NCBI GenBank assembly: GCA_030536565.1
Contig: JAUNPT010000014.1
Span: 10,377-23,727, forward strand
DNA: 13,351 nt
DNA from: Eubacteriales bacterium
Lineage (GTDB): Bacteria > Bacillota > Clostridia > Lachnospirales > Lachnospiraceae
Direction: 5' to 3'
Below the pieces are notes generated by a model that was not told where the DNA came from, did not search any database, and saw only the letters and a list, made by a program, of their open reading frames with translations. Shown piece after piece: positions 1 through 8,154 of this stretch. Both the position numbers and the translations under genes were made by a program. Each line of letters starts with the position of its first letter. Positions within the stretch are counted from its first letter, which is position 1.

Positions 1-1
1 C

Positions 2-171
2 GGTCTGTATGAGAAAATTCTTCAGAAGACGACAGAGGCACACGGCGGATATGTGTATCTTTTGCCGACCGAGGATTATCCTTACATATTGTCCGGGAGA
101 GATATTCGGGAACGGCTGAATCTCAGCCTGGAATATCTGGGCACGCTGGTGGTGACGTTTGATATTCGTTC
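2..171 (+). pseudogene. Fragment of a YesM-like sensor histidine kinase, extracellular sensor region
   Basis: The plus-strand frame from base 2 reads as coding (start GLYEKILQKT, later LLPTEDYPYILSGRDIRE and LEYLGTLVVTFDI) until about base 170. From memory this resembles the end of the extracellular sensing domain of YesM-type histidine kinases, where a '..ARxIR....L..LGTLII.iDI' pattern precedes the second membrane helix. The helix, HAMP and kinase domains that should follow are missing; instead the frame runs on antisense through murE until a stop near 364. About 48% of these bases are G or C, and roughly half the codons end in G or C, which looks richer than the neighbouring genes. The beginning lies outside the window. 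I see a broken fragment, not a functional gene. The YesM assignment is moderate and rests on one short motif; the coding character and abrupt end are clearer. Confidence 0.5.
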
Positions 172-1233
172 AATCATCAGTGAAAATCTGTCAGAAACCT
201 TTACAAGCTCTATTCTTCCCTTTACCTTAACAGCCTTTAGCGTATTTTTTAAAACAGCTTCATCAACATTCAAATGTCTTGTAACCGCAATTGCACACAA
301 AGAGTTATACACTGAGAATTTTCCCGGCAGATTTAATTCCACATTCATGTCAAGAACACCCTGACACTTATAGGTAAGTCCTATTTGTCCTCTTTTATGA
401 AGAAGATTTATATCGGCAGCACGCAGGTCATTATCCTTTTCAAGCCCGTATTTTTCTATAGGACATACAGCATTGGCAATAATATCCTTTGTGTGCTTAT
501 CATCTCCATTAACAATTCCAATCTTACACTGTCTAAAAAGCATTGCCTTACAGTTTAAATATTCTTCAAAAGACTCATGCTCATCAGGCCCAATATGGTC
601 TGGCTCAATATTTGTAAACACACCTATGTCAAACATAATTCCGGCTGTCCTGTCAAGCTTCAGACCCTGCGAGGAAACCTCCATAACAACAGCCTTACAG
701 CCTGCATCTGCCATAGCCTTAAATGACTTATGGATTTCATATGATTCAGGCGTCGTATTGCAGGCTGCCTTTGTATTCTCACCTATAATTGTCTCAATTG
801 TACCAATAAGCCCCGTTTTTATACCACAGGCTTCAAGTACATTGCGTATCATATAGGTTGTAGTTGTCTTACCCTTCGTACCAGTAATCCCAATTGTGAA
901 AAGCCTCTCTGCCGGATTTCCAAAATACGAAGCAGACATATAGGCAAGGGCTTTCCTTGTATTATCAACCTCAACCACCGTAATATTATCAGGATATTCT
1001 CTTTTAACACAGTCCCTTTGTGTCACAATGGCTGCCGGATTTTTTTCTATAACCTGATCAATATAATTATGGCCGTCGCTTACAGCGCCAACAATACATA
1101 CAAATACGCTTCCCTCAGTTACTTTTCTGGAATCTGCGGTCAGAAAAGCAGCCTCTGTTTCCAGAGAGCCTTTAATAATCCTAATTCCGCAGCCTGCAGC
1201 AGTCAGTCCCGACAGCATCATAGATAATTTCAT
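172..1233 (-). CDS. murE: MurE, UDP-N-acetylmuramyl-tripeptide synthetase, C-terminally truncated
   Basis: MurE is a cytoplasmic Mur ligase that adds the third stem-peptide residue (meso-DAP or lysine) to UDP-MurNAc-L-Ala-D-Glu, using ATP. Visible are the N-terminal UDP-binding region with DSRKV (residues 34-38), the P-loop GTKGKT (118-123), NTTPESYEIH (159-168), MEVSSQGL (184-191) and YLNCKAMLF (225-233), whose Lys229 matches the lysine carbamylated in this family. TNIEPDHIGPDEH replaces the commoner TNLxRDHLDxHG, a variant I associate with clostridia. Authentic sequence stops at FSLMI (residue 354); family members continue DYAHNP. The open frame carries on to base 82 with 29 unrelated residues that are antisense to the sensor-kinase fragment. 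About 130 residues, the whole C-terminal domain with the amino-acid specificity motif, are lost, so DAP versus Lys cannot be read. ATG 1231-1233 has a GAGGT ribosome site. It lies 26 bases after fhs and is probably co-transcribed with it. Confidence 0.9.
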
Positions 1234-1259
1234 ACATTACCTCATTTCCCTAATATATC

Positions 1260-2939
1260 TTAGAATAAGCCTACTATTTTCTGTTCTTCTTCATTATAAT
1301 CAATTGCTTCAGCCGCTGGCACCTTAGGCAGCCCCGGCATCGTCATAATCTTGCCCGTAAGCGCAACAACAAAGCCCGCACCAGCATTTATCTGAGCCTC
1401 TCTTACATTGATAGTAAAACCTTTTGGTCTTCCAAGCAGTAAAGGATTATCTGATAATGAGTACTGCGTCTTTGCCATACATACCGGTACATTTCCATAC
1501 CCCATTGACTCAATCTGTTCAAGAGATTTTTTTGCCGCAGCATCAAATGTAACACCGTCTGCACCATATATTTCCCTGGCAATAATCTCTATCTTTTCTT
1601 TCAGGCCTGTTTCATTCTTATAGATTGGAGCAAAATTGCTCTTTTTATTTTCAACTGTTGCAATAACCTTTTTCGCCAGTTCAATTCCGCCTTCTCCGCC
1701 CTTTGCCCATACCTGTGAAAGAGCAAATTCGCAGCCAAGTTCTTCACAATGCATACGGATAAATTCATTTTCTTCCTCTGTATCTGTTATAAATGAATTA
1801 AGCGTAACTACAACCGGAACGCCAAATTTATGCATATTTTCAATATGCTTATCGAGGTTTACAATTCCTCTCTTAAGTGCTTCCATGTCTGGTTTTCCAA
1901 GGTCAGCTTTAGCTACTCCTCCATTGTACTTCAAAGCTTTAACCGTAGCCACAATAACTACTGCGTCTGGCTTTAATCCTGCCATTCTGCACTTAATATC
2001 CAGGAATTTCTCCGCACCTAAATCCGCACCAAAGCCAGCCTCCGTAATAGCATAATCAGCCATCTTTAATGCAAGCTTTGTAGCTCTTACAGAATTACAG
2101 CCGTGTGCAATATTTGCAAATGGTCCGCCATGAACCAATACTGGTGTGTTTTCTAATGTCTGAATCATATTCGGCTTTATGGCATCTTTTAAAAGAACCG
2201 CCATTGAACCTGTCGCCTTTAAATCATCAGCAGTTACAGGCTCACCGTCCATATTATAGGCAGCAATAATTCTTCCTAACCGCTTCTTTAAGTCTGACAT
2301 ATTGTCAGCCAGACAAAGAATTGCCATAATCTCAGATGCCACTGTAATAATAAAATGGTCTTCTCTTACAATTCCGTCTGTCTTAGCTCCCATTCCAATT
2401 ACAATATTTCTTAAAGCTCTGTCATTCATATCAAGACATCGTTTCCATACGACACGCTTTGTATCAATTCTTAACGCATTGCCATGATTCAAATGATTAT
2501 CCAGCATTGCTGCCAGCAGATTATTAGCCGAAGTAATTGCATGAAAATCCCCAGTAAAATGAAGATTCAAATCCTCCATTGGAACGACCTGTGCATATCC
2601 GCCCCCGGCAGCACCGCCCTTAATCCCAAAACATGGGCCTAATGAAGGCTCTCTTAATGCCGCAATGGCTTTCACGCCTATTTTGTTAAGCCCCTCTGTC
2701 AGTCCAATACTTATGGTTGTCTTTCCTTCCCCTGCCGGAGTTGGATTAATTGCAGTTACAAGTATAAGCCTGCCATCTGGCTGTTTATTCAGCCTTTCTT
2801 CCACCTCATCTGAAAGCTTTGCCTTATACTTACCGTATAATTCCAGTTCTTCCTCTGCAATTCCTACCTTCGCCGCCACCTCTTTGATTGGCAGAAGCTT
2901 TGCCTCCTGTGCAATTTCAATATCTGATTTAACTCCCAT
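1260..2939 (-). CDS. fhs: Formate--tetrahydrofolate ligase (10-formyl-THF synthetase)
   Basis: This enzyme makes 10-formyltetrahydrofolate from formate, THF and ATP in the cytoplasm. It feeds purine and formyl-Met synthesis and, in acetogens, the methyl branch of the Wood-Ljungdahl pathway; nothing nearby shows which use applies here. The protein is 559 residues, the usual length for this single-domain bacterial enzyme. The ATP-binding loop TPAGEGKT is at residues 67-74, followed by conserved blocks such as REPSLGPCFGIKGGAAGGG and NLHFTGDFHAI, then GGPFANIAHGCNS and EAGFGADLGAEKF. The C-terminus ends in the usual region after MTMPGLPKVPAAE. ATG 2937-2939 has an AGGAGG ribosome site five bases upstream. 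It lies 33 bases after ftsK and 26 before murE, with no terminator visible in either gap, so it is probably read from the ftsK promoter. No frameshift or missing motif was seen. Confidence 0.98.
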   Translation of the reverse strand: MGVKSDIEIAQEAKLLPIKEVAAKVGIAEEELELYGKYKAKLSDEVEERLNKQPDGRLILVTAINPTPAGEGKTTISIGLTEGLNKIGVKAIAALREPSLGPCFGIKGGAAGGGYAQVVPMEDLNLHFTGDFHAITSANNLLAAMLDNHLNHGNALRIDTKRVVWKRCLDMNDRALRNIVIGMGAKTDGIVREDHFIITVASEIMAILCLADNMSDLKKRLGRIIAAYNMDGEPVTADDLKATGSMAVLLKDAIKPNMIQTLENTPVLVHGGPFANIAHGCNSVRATKLALKMADYAITEAGFGADLGAEKFLDIKCRMAGLKPDAVVIVATVKALKYNGGVAKADLGKPDMEALKRGIVNLDKHIENMHKFGVPVVVTLNSFITDTEEENEFIRMHCEELGCEFALSQVWAKGGEGGIELAKKVIATVENKKSNFAPIYKNETGLKEKIEIIAREIYGADGVTFDAAAKKSLEQIESMGYGNVPVCMAKTQYSLSDNPLLLGRPKGFTINVREAQINAGAGFVVALTGKIMTMPGLPKVPAAEAIDYNEEEQKIVGLF

Positions 2940-2972
2940 ATTATCCTCCTGTCCTTATTTCTAAAAAGCATT

Positions 2973-5642
2973 CTAAGAAATATTATTCTTTTGTAAATAA
3001 TCCTCAAATTCCTCCAGTGTCATCTCGACCTTCCTTGGCTTAGTACCAAGCTCCGGCCCAACAACACCAGTCTCTGCAAGCTGGTCCATAATCCTTCCTG
3101 CCCTGTTAAATCCTATTTTATAATATCTTTGGAGCATTCCAATTGAACCCTTTTCTTTTCCAATAACAAACCTTCCTGCCTCCGCAAAATACGAATCTCT
3201 TTCGTCTTCTTTATTTAATCCCTGCTGTTCTGCAACTGATGGTGCTGAAACAATCTGGTTTGTTATTTCTTCATTATATGTAACATCTTCACTGGTGTGC
3301 TCCTTAAGGAACCCGACTACTCTTGCCACTTCCTCATCTGTACAGAAAGCGCCCTGTACACGGACTGGCTTAGGATATCCTGAAGGGAAGAACAGCATAT
3401 CTCCCTTCCCCAAAAGCTTTTCCGCTCCATTCATATCAATAATTGTTCTTGAGTCTACACCTGAAGACACTGAAAATGCTATTCTTGATGGAACATTTGC
3501 CTTAATAAGACCTGTGATAACATTAACCGAAGGTCTCTGTGTCGCAATAACAAGATGGATACCCGCAGCTCTGGCAAGCTGCGCCAAACGGCATATCGCA
3601 TCCTCAACCTCTCCGGGTGCGACCATCATTAAATCTGCCAGCTCGTCAATAATAATAACCATATGAGGCATCTTTTCAGGCTTTTCCTCTCCCTGAGCAG
3701 TCTCAAGCTTTTCAATCTTAGAATTATAACCCTTTATATCCCTTACATTCATCTGTGTGAACTTCTTATATCGTTCTGTCATTTCAACAACAGCCCAGTT
3801 TAATGCCCCAGATGCTTTTTTAGGATCCGTTACAACCGGCGTAAGCAGATGTGGTATTCCATTATAGGCGCTAAGCTCAACCATCTTAGGGTCAATCATA
3901 ATAAGCTTAACTTCATCAGGTGTCGCCTTATATAAAATACTCATTATAATTGTGTTAATACATACAGATTTACCAGAACCTGTAGCTCCCGCAATAAGAA
4001 GATGCGGCATTTTAGCTATATCAGCCACAATAGGCTTTCCTGCTATATCCTTACCCGCCGCAAAAGCAATCGGTGATGGCTGTTTCTTAAATGTATCCGA
4101 CTCTAATAAATCCCTTAAGTAAACACTTCCTGCTTCCTTGTTTGGAACCTCGATTCCAATAGCCGCCTTTCCAGGAATTGGAGCCTCAATTCTTATATCC
4201 GCTGCTGCCAGATTAAGCTTAATGTCATCAGAGAGCGATACTATTCTGCTTACCTTAACTCCCTGTTCCGGCTGAAGCTCATATCTTGTTACTGCCGGGC
4301 CACAGCTTATATCTGTAATTGTGGCCTTAACACCAAAGCTTTGCAGTGTCTGCTGCAATCTTAAAGCTGTTTCTTTATTCTCTCTATCCTGACCACCGGA
4401 CTTTGCAGCTGAGGCCTTAGCTAACAGTGTGACAGGCGGAAATACATATTTTTTATGATTTTTTTCCGTTTTATGTTCTGCAGCTGATGTAATAGAAGCT
4501 TCAGCTGGCTGCTCTGACTGCTTTTGCGTTTCTTCAAAATGCTGCATTTCTTTGTATGGAATTACTTCTTCAGCCTGCTGTTCCTGATAATCCAGATTCT
4601 TCTCGTCAAAAGCTGCATCCAAAACTCCCTGTGGTTCAAACGAATCATTTTGTACTGACTGCTTATCTGATGGTTCATATATATCCCTGGAATAATCATC
4701 CTGCCTGTTAAGGTCTGCCCCGATTTCATGAATATCTATGTCCTGTGCCTGAACCTCAGGCTCCTTACAAAGAGTTGTATCCTGTGTGACACCACGGACT
4801 TTCCTATTCATTCTGGCATTAAGTATACGCTCCTCGCGTTCTTTCTTTTCCCTTAGCTGCTGTTCTTTTCTTCTGTACTTTTCCTCAATTCGGGCTGCTC
4901 TTTCTTTCTCCCTCCTCTTTAAAAATTCTTCCTCGGATTCAGCCCTTTCTCCCATTCTTTCGTTAGAATGTTCCCTATATGCAGTATAGTCTTCTCTGGC
5001 ATTCTTTACAAATCTGCTTCCGCTGTCCTTTACATGATATATGCCATTTATAAATGATTTTTCGGTAATCACAATTATGCAAATCACTCCAAGCACAGAA
5101 AGAACAACTAATGAGCCCCACAACCCCAATGGGCTGAGCATCTTACAAAGCATGCCTCCGACAAAACCACCGCTTGTTTTTTCTTTTGCGCTATATGTAA
5201 AAATCATACCAATAGGACTTTGTATATCCGGTTTCTCTGTAATTCTAAGCCATAAGGCTGACACAATCATCATAAGTACATATACAGCTGCCGTCTTAAT
5301 TCTTGCGACTCCTATTAAATCCCTGTTCACCACAAGAAATAGAATACTTGCAGCTAAAACAACAGGAAATATGTAAGCTACTATTCCCATCACCCCAAAC
5401 ATCAGCCACTTTATCCGTTCTCCAAGCGAACCTGCAAGATTGCAGTTACTTAAGAAAAGTATAATGGCAAATGCTGTTGTAAACAGCAGTATAACATCAT
5501 CTCTCATCTTATTCTTTTTTGCAGTTTCTGCTGCCCTGCTTGTCCTTTTCCTGCCCGTATTCCTTTTTTTTCCAGCATTTATATTCTTACTTCCACTTTT
5601 ACTGCTGCTTTTTACTGCTGTAGAAGTCTTACCTGAAGCCAT
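2973..5642 (-). CDS. ftsK: DNA translocase FtsK/SpoIIIE family
   Basis: FtsK/SpoIIIE proteins are septum-anchored hexameric ATP-driven motors that pump the chromosome terminus through the closing division or spore septum. Counting from the preferred start (889 residues): a Lys/Arg/Ser-rich cytoplasmic tail (1-48); about four membrane helices (near 49-68, 80-105, 117-135 and 174-193); a highly charged coiled coil (about 230-280); a Gln/Glu-rich low-complexity linker to about 395; and the motor, with Walker A GATGSGKS (552-559), MIDPKMVELS just beyond it, and Walker B VIIIDELADL (662-671). A winged-helix gamma domain closes the protein (about 810-880, from ERDSYFAEAG to EEFEDYL), so sequence-directed loading is likely retained. 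ATG 5640-5642 is chosen because GGAGG lies eight bases upstream. An in-frame GTG at 5678 would add 12 residues but lacks a good ribosome site. First gene of a probable ftsK-fhs-murE transcript. Confidence 0.96.
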   Translation of the reverse strand: MASGKTSTAVKSSSKSGSKNINAGKKRNTGRKRTSRAAETAKKNKMRDDVILLFTTAFAIILFLSNCNLAGSLGERIKWLMFGVMGIVAYIFPVVLAASILFLVVNRDLIGVARIKTAAVYVLMMIVSALWLRITEKPDIQSPIGMIFTYSAKEKTSGGFVGGMLCKMLSPLGLWGSLVVLSVLGVICIIVITEKSFINGIYHVKDSGSRFVKNAREDYTAYREHSNERMGERAESEEEFLKRREKERAARIEEKYRRKEQQLREKKEREERILNARMNRKVRGVTQDTTLCKEPEVQAQDIDIHEIGADLNRQDDYSRDIYEPSDKQSVQNDSFEPQGVLDAAFDEKNLDYQEQQAEEVIPYKEMQHFEETQKQSEQPAEASITSAAEHKTEKNHKKYVFPPVTLLAKASAAKSGGQDRENKETALRLQQTLQSFGVKATITDISCGPAVTRYELQPEQGVKVSRIVSLSDDIKLNLAAADIRIEAPIPGKAAIGIEVPNKEAGSVYLRDLLESDTFKKQPSPIAFAAGKDIAGKPIVADIAKMPHLLIAGATGSGKSVCINTIIMSILYKATPDEVKLIMIDPKMVELSAYNGIPHLLTPVVTDPKKASGALNWAVVEMTERYKKFTQMNVRDIKGYNSKIEKLETAQGEEKPEKMPHMVIIIDELADLMMVAPGEVEDAICRLAQLARAAGIHLVIATQRPSVNVITGLIKANVPSRIAFSVSSGVDSRTIIDMNGAEKLLGKGDMLFFPSGYPKPVRVQGAFCTDEEVARVVGFLKEHTSEDVTYNEEITNQIVSAPSVAEQQGLNKEDERDSYFAEAGRFVIGKEKGSIGMLQRYYKIGFNRAGRIMDQLAETGVVGPELGTKPRKVEMTLEEFEDYLQKNNIS

Positions 5643-5699
5643 TGTTTCGTCCTCCATTTCACATATATGCCCACTCACCCATTATTAGCATATTTAAGT

Positions 5700-5728
5700 A
5701 TTATATCATTATACGTCTGTTTACACAA
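5700..5728 (-). promoter_or_regulatory. Candidate sigma-A promoter for ftsK
   Basis: On the minus strand, TTGTGT (5723-5728) is followed after 17 bases by a perfect TATAAT (5700-5705). It lies about 60 bases upstream of the preferred ftsK start and faces it. The -35 box is weak (three matches to TTGACA); spacing and -10 are ideal. This is the only good promoter seen upstream of the ftsK-fhs-murE cluster. Confidence 0.6.
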
Positions 5729-5778
5729 GTTTATGCCCCCGTTTCACAGCTGCTTTTTACTCTGGATTATGACGAAAA

Positions 5779-5823
5779 AAGCATTTGGAAATACTACATT
5801 TCTGTACATATTTCCAAACGCTT
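5779..5823 (-). terminator. Intrinsic terminator of the ABC-F gene
   Basis: Two 15-base arms, AAGCATTTGGAAATA (5779-5793) and TATTTCCAAACGCTT (5809-5823), flank a 15-base loop. In minus-strand RNA the single mismatch becomes a G-U wobble and the hairpin is followed by a U run (the A-run at 5775-5780 on the plus strand). In plus-strand RNA the same position is an A-C mismatch. The structure therefore points to the minus strand. It begins 16 bases past the ABC-F stop codon. Confidence 0.85.
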
Positions 5824-5839
5824 TAAACCTTATAATTAT

Positions 5840-7477
5840 TTAATCCTCATCATCTGATGAATTTTCAAGCAAGCCCTGACGCTTTCTTGCCATTTCGTCA
5901 CTTTCAAGGTATTCATCATAAGTAGTAATCTTGTCGATAAGCTGTCCGTTAGGAATTATTTCCATAATACGGTTAGCCGTTGTCTGAATGAACTGATGAT
6001 CGTGTGATGTAAACAAAGTCACACCTGAAAACTTAATAAGTCCATTATTCAACGCTGTAATTGATTCCATATCCAGATGATTAGTTGGGTCATCGAATAC
6101 AAGCACATTAGCACCCATAATCATCATCTTGGAAATAAGGCAGCGTACTTTCTCTCCACCAGATAATACTTTAACCTTCTTAACACCGTCTTCACCAGCA
6201 AAAAGCATTCTTCCAAGAAATCCTCTGACATAAGTTGGGTCTGGGTCTGGCGAATACTGCGTAAGCCATTCAACAATCGTATCCTCACAGTTAAACTCAG
6301 CTGCACTATCCTTAGGGAAATATGCCTTATTAGTAGTAATTCCCCACTTAAAAGTTCCTTCGTCCGGCTCCAGTTCACCCATAAGAATCTTAAAGAGTGT
6401 TGTTGTAGCCAATTCATTAGATCCTACAAACGCAACCTTGTCATCATGGTTAATAATAAATGAAACATTATCAAGCACCTTTACTCCATCAATAGTCTTT
6501 GAAATTCCTTCTACCTGAAGAACCTCATTACCAATTTCCCTTGATGGCCTAAAATCAATATATGGATACTTTCTGCTTGATGGCCTGATATCATCTAATT
6601 CAATCTTTTCAAGAGCACGCTTACGTGATGTAGCCTGCTTTGACTTTGAAGCATTAGCAGAGAATCTCTGAATAAACTCCTGCAGCTCTTTAATCTTTTC
6701 TTCTTTCTTCTTGTTAGCTTCCTTCATCTGCTTAATCAATAACTGGCTTGACTCATACCAGAAATCATAATTTCCTGCATATAGCTGAATCTTTGCATAA
6801 TCAATATCAGCAATCTGTGTACATACTTTGTTAAGGAAGTAACGGTCATGGGATACTACAATAACTGTATTCTCAAAATCAATAAGGAAATCCTCCAGCC
6901 ATGCAATAGCATCTAAATCCAGGTGGTTAGTAGGCTCATCTAACAGAAGTATATCCGGATTGCCAAACAAAGCCTTAGCAAGGAGTACCTTTACCTTCTC
7001 ACTACCATTCAGCTCTGCCATCTGCTTATAATGCAGCTCCGTTACAATCCCCAAACCATTAAGAAGCTGTGCTGCATCAGATTCAGCCTCCCAGCCATTC
7101 ATATCAGCAAATTCAGCTTCCAGCTCGCTTGCCTTGTTTCCGTCTTCTTCCGTAAAATCCTCCTTGGCATAGATTGCTTCCTTCTCCTTCATAATGGCAT
7201 ATAACCTGTCATTACCCATAATAACTGTGTCAAGGACTGTATACTCATCATATTTAAAGTGATCCTGTTCCAGAAACGAGAGCCTCTGCCCCGGTGTTAT
7301 GCTTACATCTCCCTTGCTTGGTTCAATCTGCCCAGTCAGTATTTTTAAAAATGTTGACTTACCTGCACCATTAGCACCAATCAATCCATAACAGTTGCCT
7401 TCCGTAAATTTAATATTTACATCTTCAAACAGCGCCTTCTTACCAATACGAAGTGTCACGTTATTTGCACTTATCAT
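5840..7477 (-). CDS. ykpA: ABC-F family ATPase, YkpA/YbiT type
   Basis: This is a soluble twin-cassette ABC protein without membrane segments. ABC-F proteins bind the ribosomal E site and tune translation; some give antibiotic resistance. From memory it resembles Bacillus YkpA nearly end to end, which argues for a housekeeping member. Cassette 1 has Walker A GANGAGKS (34-41), a degenerate signature LNGSE (156-160), Walker B LLLDEPTNHLD with catalytic Glu181, and switch His210. The interdomain linker (about 240-310) is Lys-rich and contains FSANASKSKQATSRK. Cassette 2 has a degenerate Walker A, GSNELATT (352-359, no glycine-rich tip and Thr358 for the lysine), an intact LSGGE (438-442), and FDDPTNHLD with Asp463 where the catalytic Glu normally sits. 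The C-terminus is acidic (SSDDED). ATG 7475-7477 has GGAGGA nine bases upstream. It has its own promoter and terminator, so it is probably transcribed alone. Confidence 0.93.
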   Translation of the reverse strand: MISANNVTLRIGKKALFEDVNIKFTEGNCYGLIGANGAGKSTFLKILTGQIEPSKGDVSITPGQRLSFLEQDHFKYDEYTVLDTVIMGNDRLYAIMKEKEAIYAKEDFTEEDGNKASELEAEFADMNGWEAESDAAQLLNGLGIVTELHYKQMAELNGSEKVKVLLAKALFGNPDILLLDEPTNHLDLDAIAWLEDFLIDFENTVIVVSHDRYFLNKVCTQIADIDYAKIQLYAGNYDFWYESSQLLIKQMKEANKKKEEKIKELQEFIQRFSANASKSKQATSRKRALEKIELDDIRPSSRKYPYIDFRPSREIGNEVLQVEGISKTIDGVKVLDNVSFIINHDDKVAFVGSNELATTTLFKILMGELEPDEGTFKWGITTNKAYFPKDSAAEFNCEDTIVEWLTQYSPDPDPTYVRGFLGRMLFAGEDGVKKVKVLSGGEKVRCLISKMMIMGANVLVFDDPTNHLDMESITALNNGLIKFSGVTLFTSHDHQFIQTTANRIMEIIPNGQLIDKITTYDEYLESDEMARKRQGLLENSSDDED

Positions 7478-7547
7478 TTAATTTTTTCCTCCAAAAAACA
7501 ATATTACTACATTAAACAGTAACCTGTGATGCACATAGTTATTTTCC

Positions 7548-7576
7548 ATTATAAAGTTACTGCCAAGGAAATGCAA
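7548..7576 (-). promoter_or_regulatory. Candidate sigma-A promoter for the ABC-F gene
   Basis: On the minus strand, TTGCAT (7571-7576) and a perfect TATAAT (7548-7553) are separated by 17 bases, leaving a leader of about 65 bases before the ABC-F start. A short inverted pair, CAGTAAC/GTTACTG, brackets the likely transcription start. I see no leader peptide or attenuator of the kind found upstream of resistance-type ABC-F genes. Confidence 0.6.
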
Positions 7577-7592
7577 GTAAAAACACACCTTT

Positions 7593-8042
7593 CTATTCTA
7601 TTTCTTCTATAAATATGTGTTGATTTTCTCCTGATATATTATTTGTTCTTTCATATATGCTCTTTAATATTCTTCCTGCACAAAAATAGCCAAAAGCCTT
7701 CTCATCTGCCTCACACTGAATAACAAGCAGACACGTTTTGAGAAGCCATTGTGCCCTGTTTGGAAGTTCTTCCATCTCAACACCGTAAAGTCCTGTCACC
7801 ACTTCCATTTTTCTTTTTTTAAAAAGCGAATGAACCACCTCCAGGCAGTACATATAACTACAGTCTAAAAGCATCTCCTTTGTGAGGATTATTCCAACTG
7901 TTTTATCTTCCACACACTGATTTTCCCCATGATTATATAATTCCTTTCTTAAATCATGGCATACAATTTTCATGTCTGCAAGTGTGCTGATGACTGTCTC
8001 CATTCCCTTTTTACTGCTTATTAAATTGTTTAACAAATACAT
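7593..8042 (-). CDS. Hypothetical protein with faint TIR-like features
   Basis: I do not recognise this 149-residue protein with confidence. It has no signal peptide or membrane helix. The middle shows a hydrophobic strand and following helix (TVGIILTKEML), a Cys/Tyr-rich helix (DCSYMYCLEVVHSLFKKRK), a second strand (EVVTGLYGVE), then LPNRAQWL and a third strand (TCLLVIQC). The order 'xxIILTKExL...E.....PxxY...LPxRxxWL' recalls the middle and end of some clostridial TIR-domain proteins, but no N-terminal TIR strand or catalytic glutamate can be placed securely, so this is only a fold guess. ATG 8040-8042 is preferred because GGGGG lies five bases upstream; in-frame GTG 8081 and ATG 8054 are alternatives. 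It follows the subtilisin-like protease on the same strand after about 108 bases that contain a direct repeat. No terminator is visible after it. Confidence 0.6.
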   Translation of the reverse strand: MYLLNNLISSKKGMETVISTLADMKIVCHDLRKELYNHGENQCVEDKTVGIILTKEMLLDCSYMYCLEVVHSLFKKRKMEVVTGLYGVEMEELPNRAQWLLKTCLLVIQCEADEKAFGYFCAGRILKSIYERTNNISGENQHIFIEEIE

Positions 8043-8115
8043 ATTATCCCCCATTGTCTTTCGTACAGATTCCCCTGACACAAATATACTATATATTTAC
8101 TTTGTTTTGGATAAC

Positions 8116-8148
8116 ATGTTGTATTTGACATCTAAAATGTTGTATTTG
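8116..8148. repeat. Two 12-bp direct repeats at 21-bp period, possible operator
   Basis: ATGTTGTATTTG occurs at 8116-8127 and again at 8137-8148, both perfect, with start points 21 bases apart (two helical turns). They fill the gap between the protease stop codon and the downstream small gene. Same-face spacing of this kind suits a DNA-binding protein that binds side by side. Function is inferred; the repeat itself is directly visible. Confidence 0.7.
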
Positions 8149-8154
8149 TATTAT
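8125..8154 (+). promoter_or_regulatory. Possible antisense promoter facing into the protease gene
   Basis: On the plus strand a perfect TTGACA (8125-8130) is followed after 18 bases by TATTAT (8149-8154). Each box touches one copy of the 12-bp direct repeat. No plus-strand gene follows, so a transcript would be antisense to the protease gene. In A/T-rich DNA a chance match is quite possible. Confidence 0.3.

Noticed and set aside
82..171. Last 29 codons of the open murE frame
   Set aside because: They are antisense to the sensor-kinase fragment and match nothing expected of MurE, so I ended the murE feature at the junction.
53..364. 103-residue plus-strand frame starting inside the sensor-kinase fragment
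   Set aside because: Its first third is part of the sensor-kinase fragment and the rest is antisense murE; it is a product of the junction, not a gene.
2940..2972. Riboswitch or terminator between ftsK and fhs
   Set aside because: The gap is only 33 bases and holds the fhs ribosome site; there is no room for a folate or other riboswitch and no hairpin.
6124..6417. 97-residue minus-strand frame inside the ABC-F gene
   Set aside because: Same strand, different frame, within a continuous well-conserved protein; a shadow frame.
7478..7592. Possible attenuator or leader peptide upstream of the ABC-F gene
   Set aside because: Resistance-type ABC-F genes often have one, but I found no short frame with a ribosome site nor alternating hairpins here.
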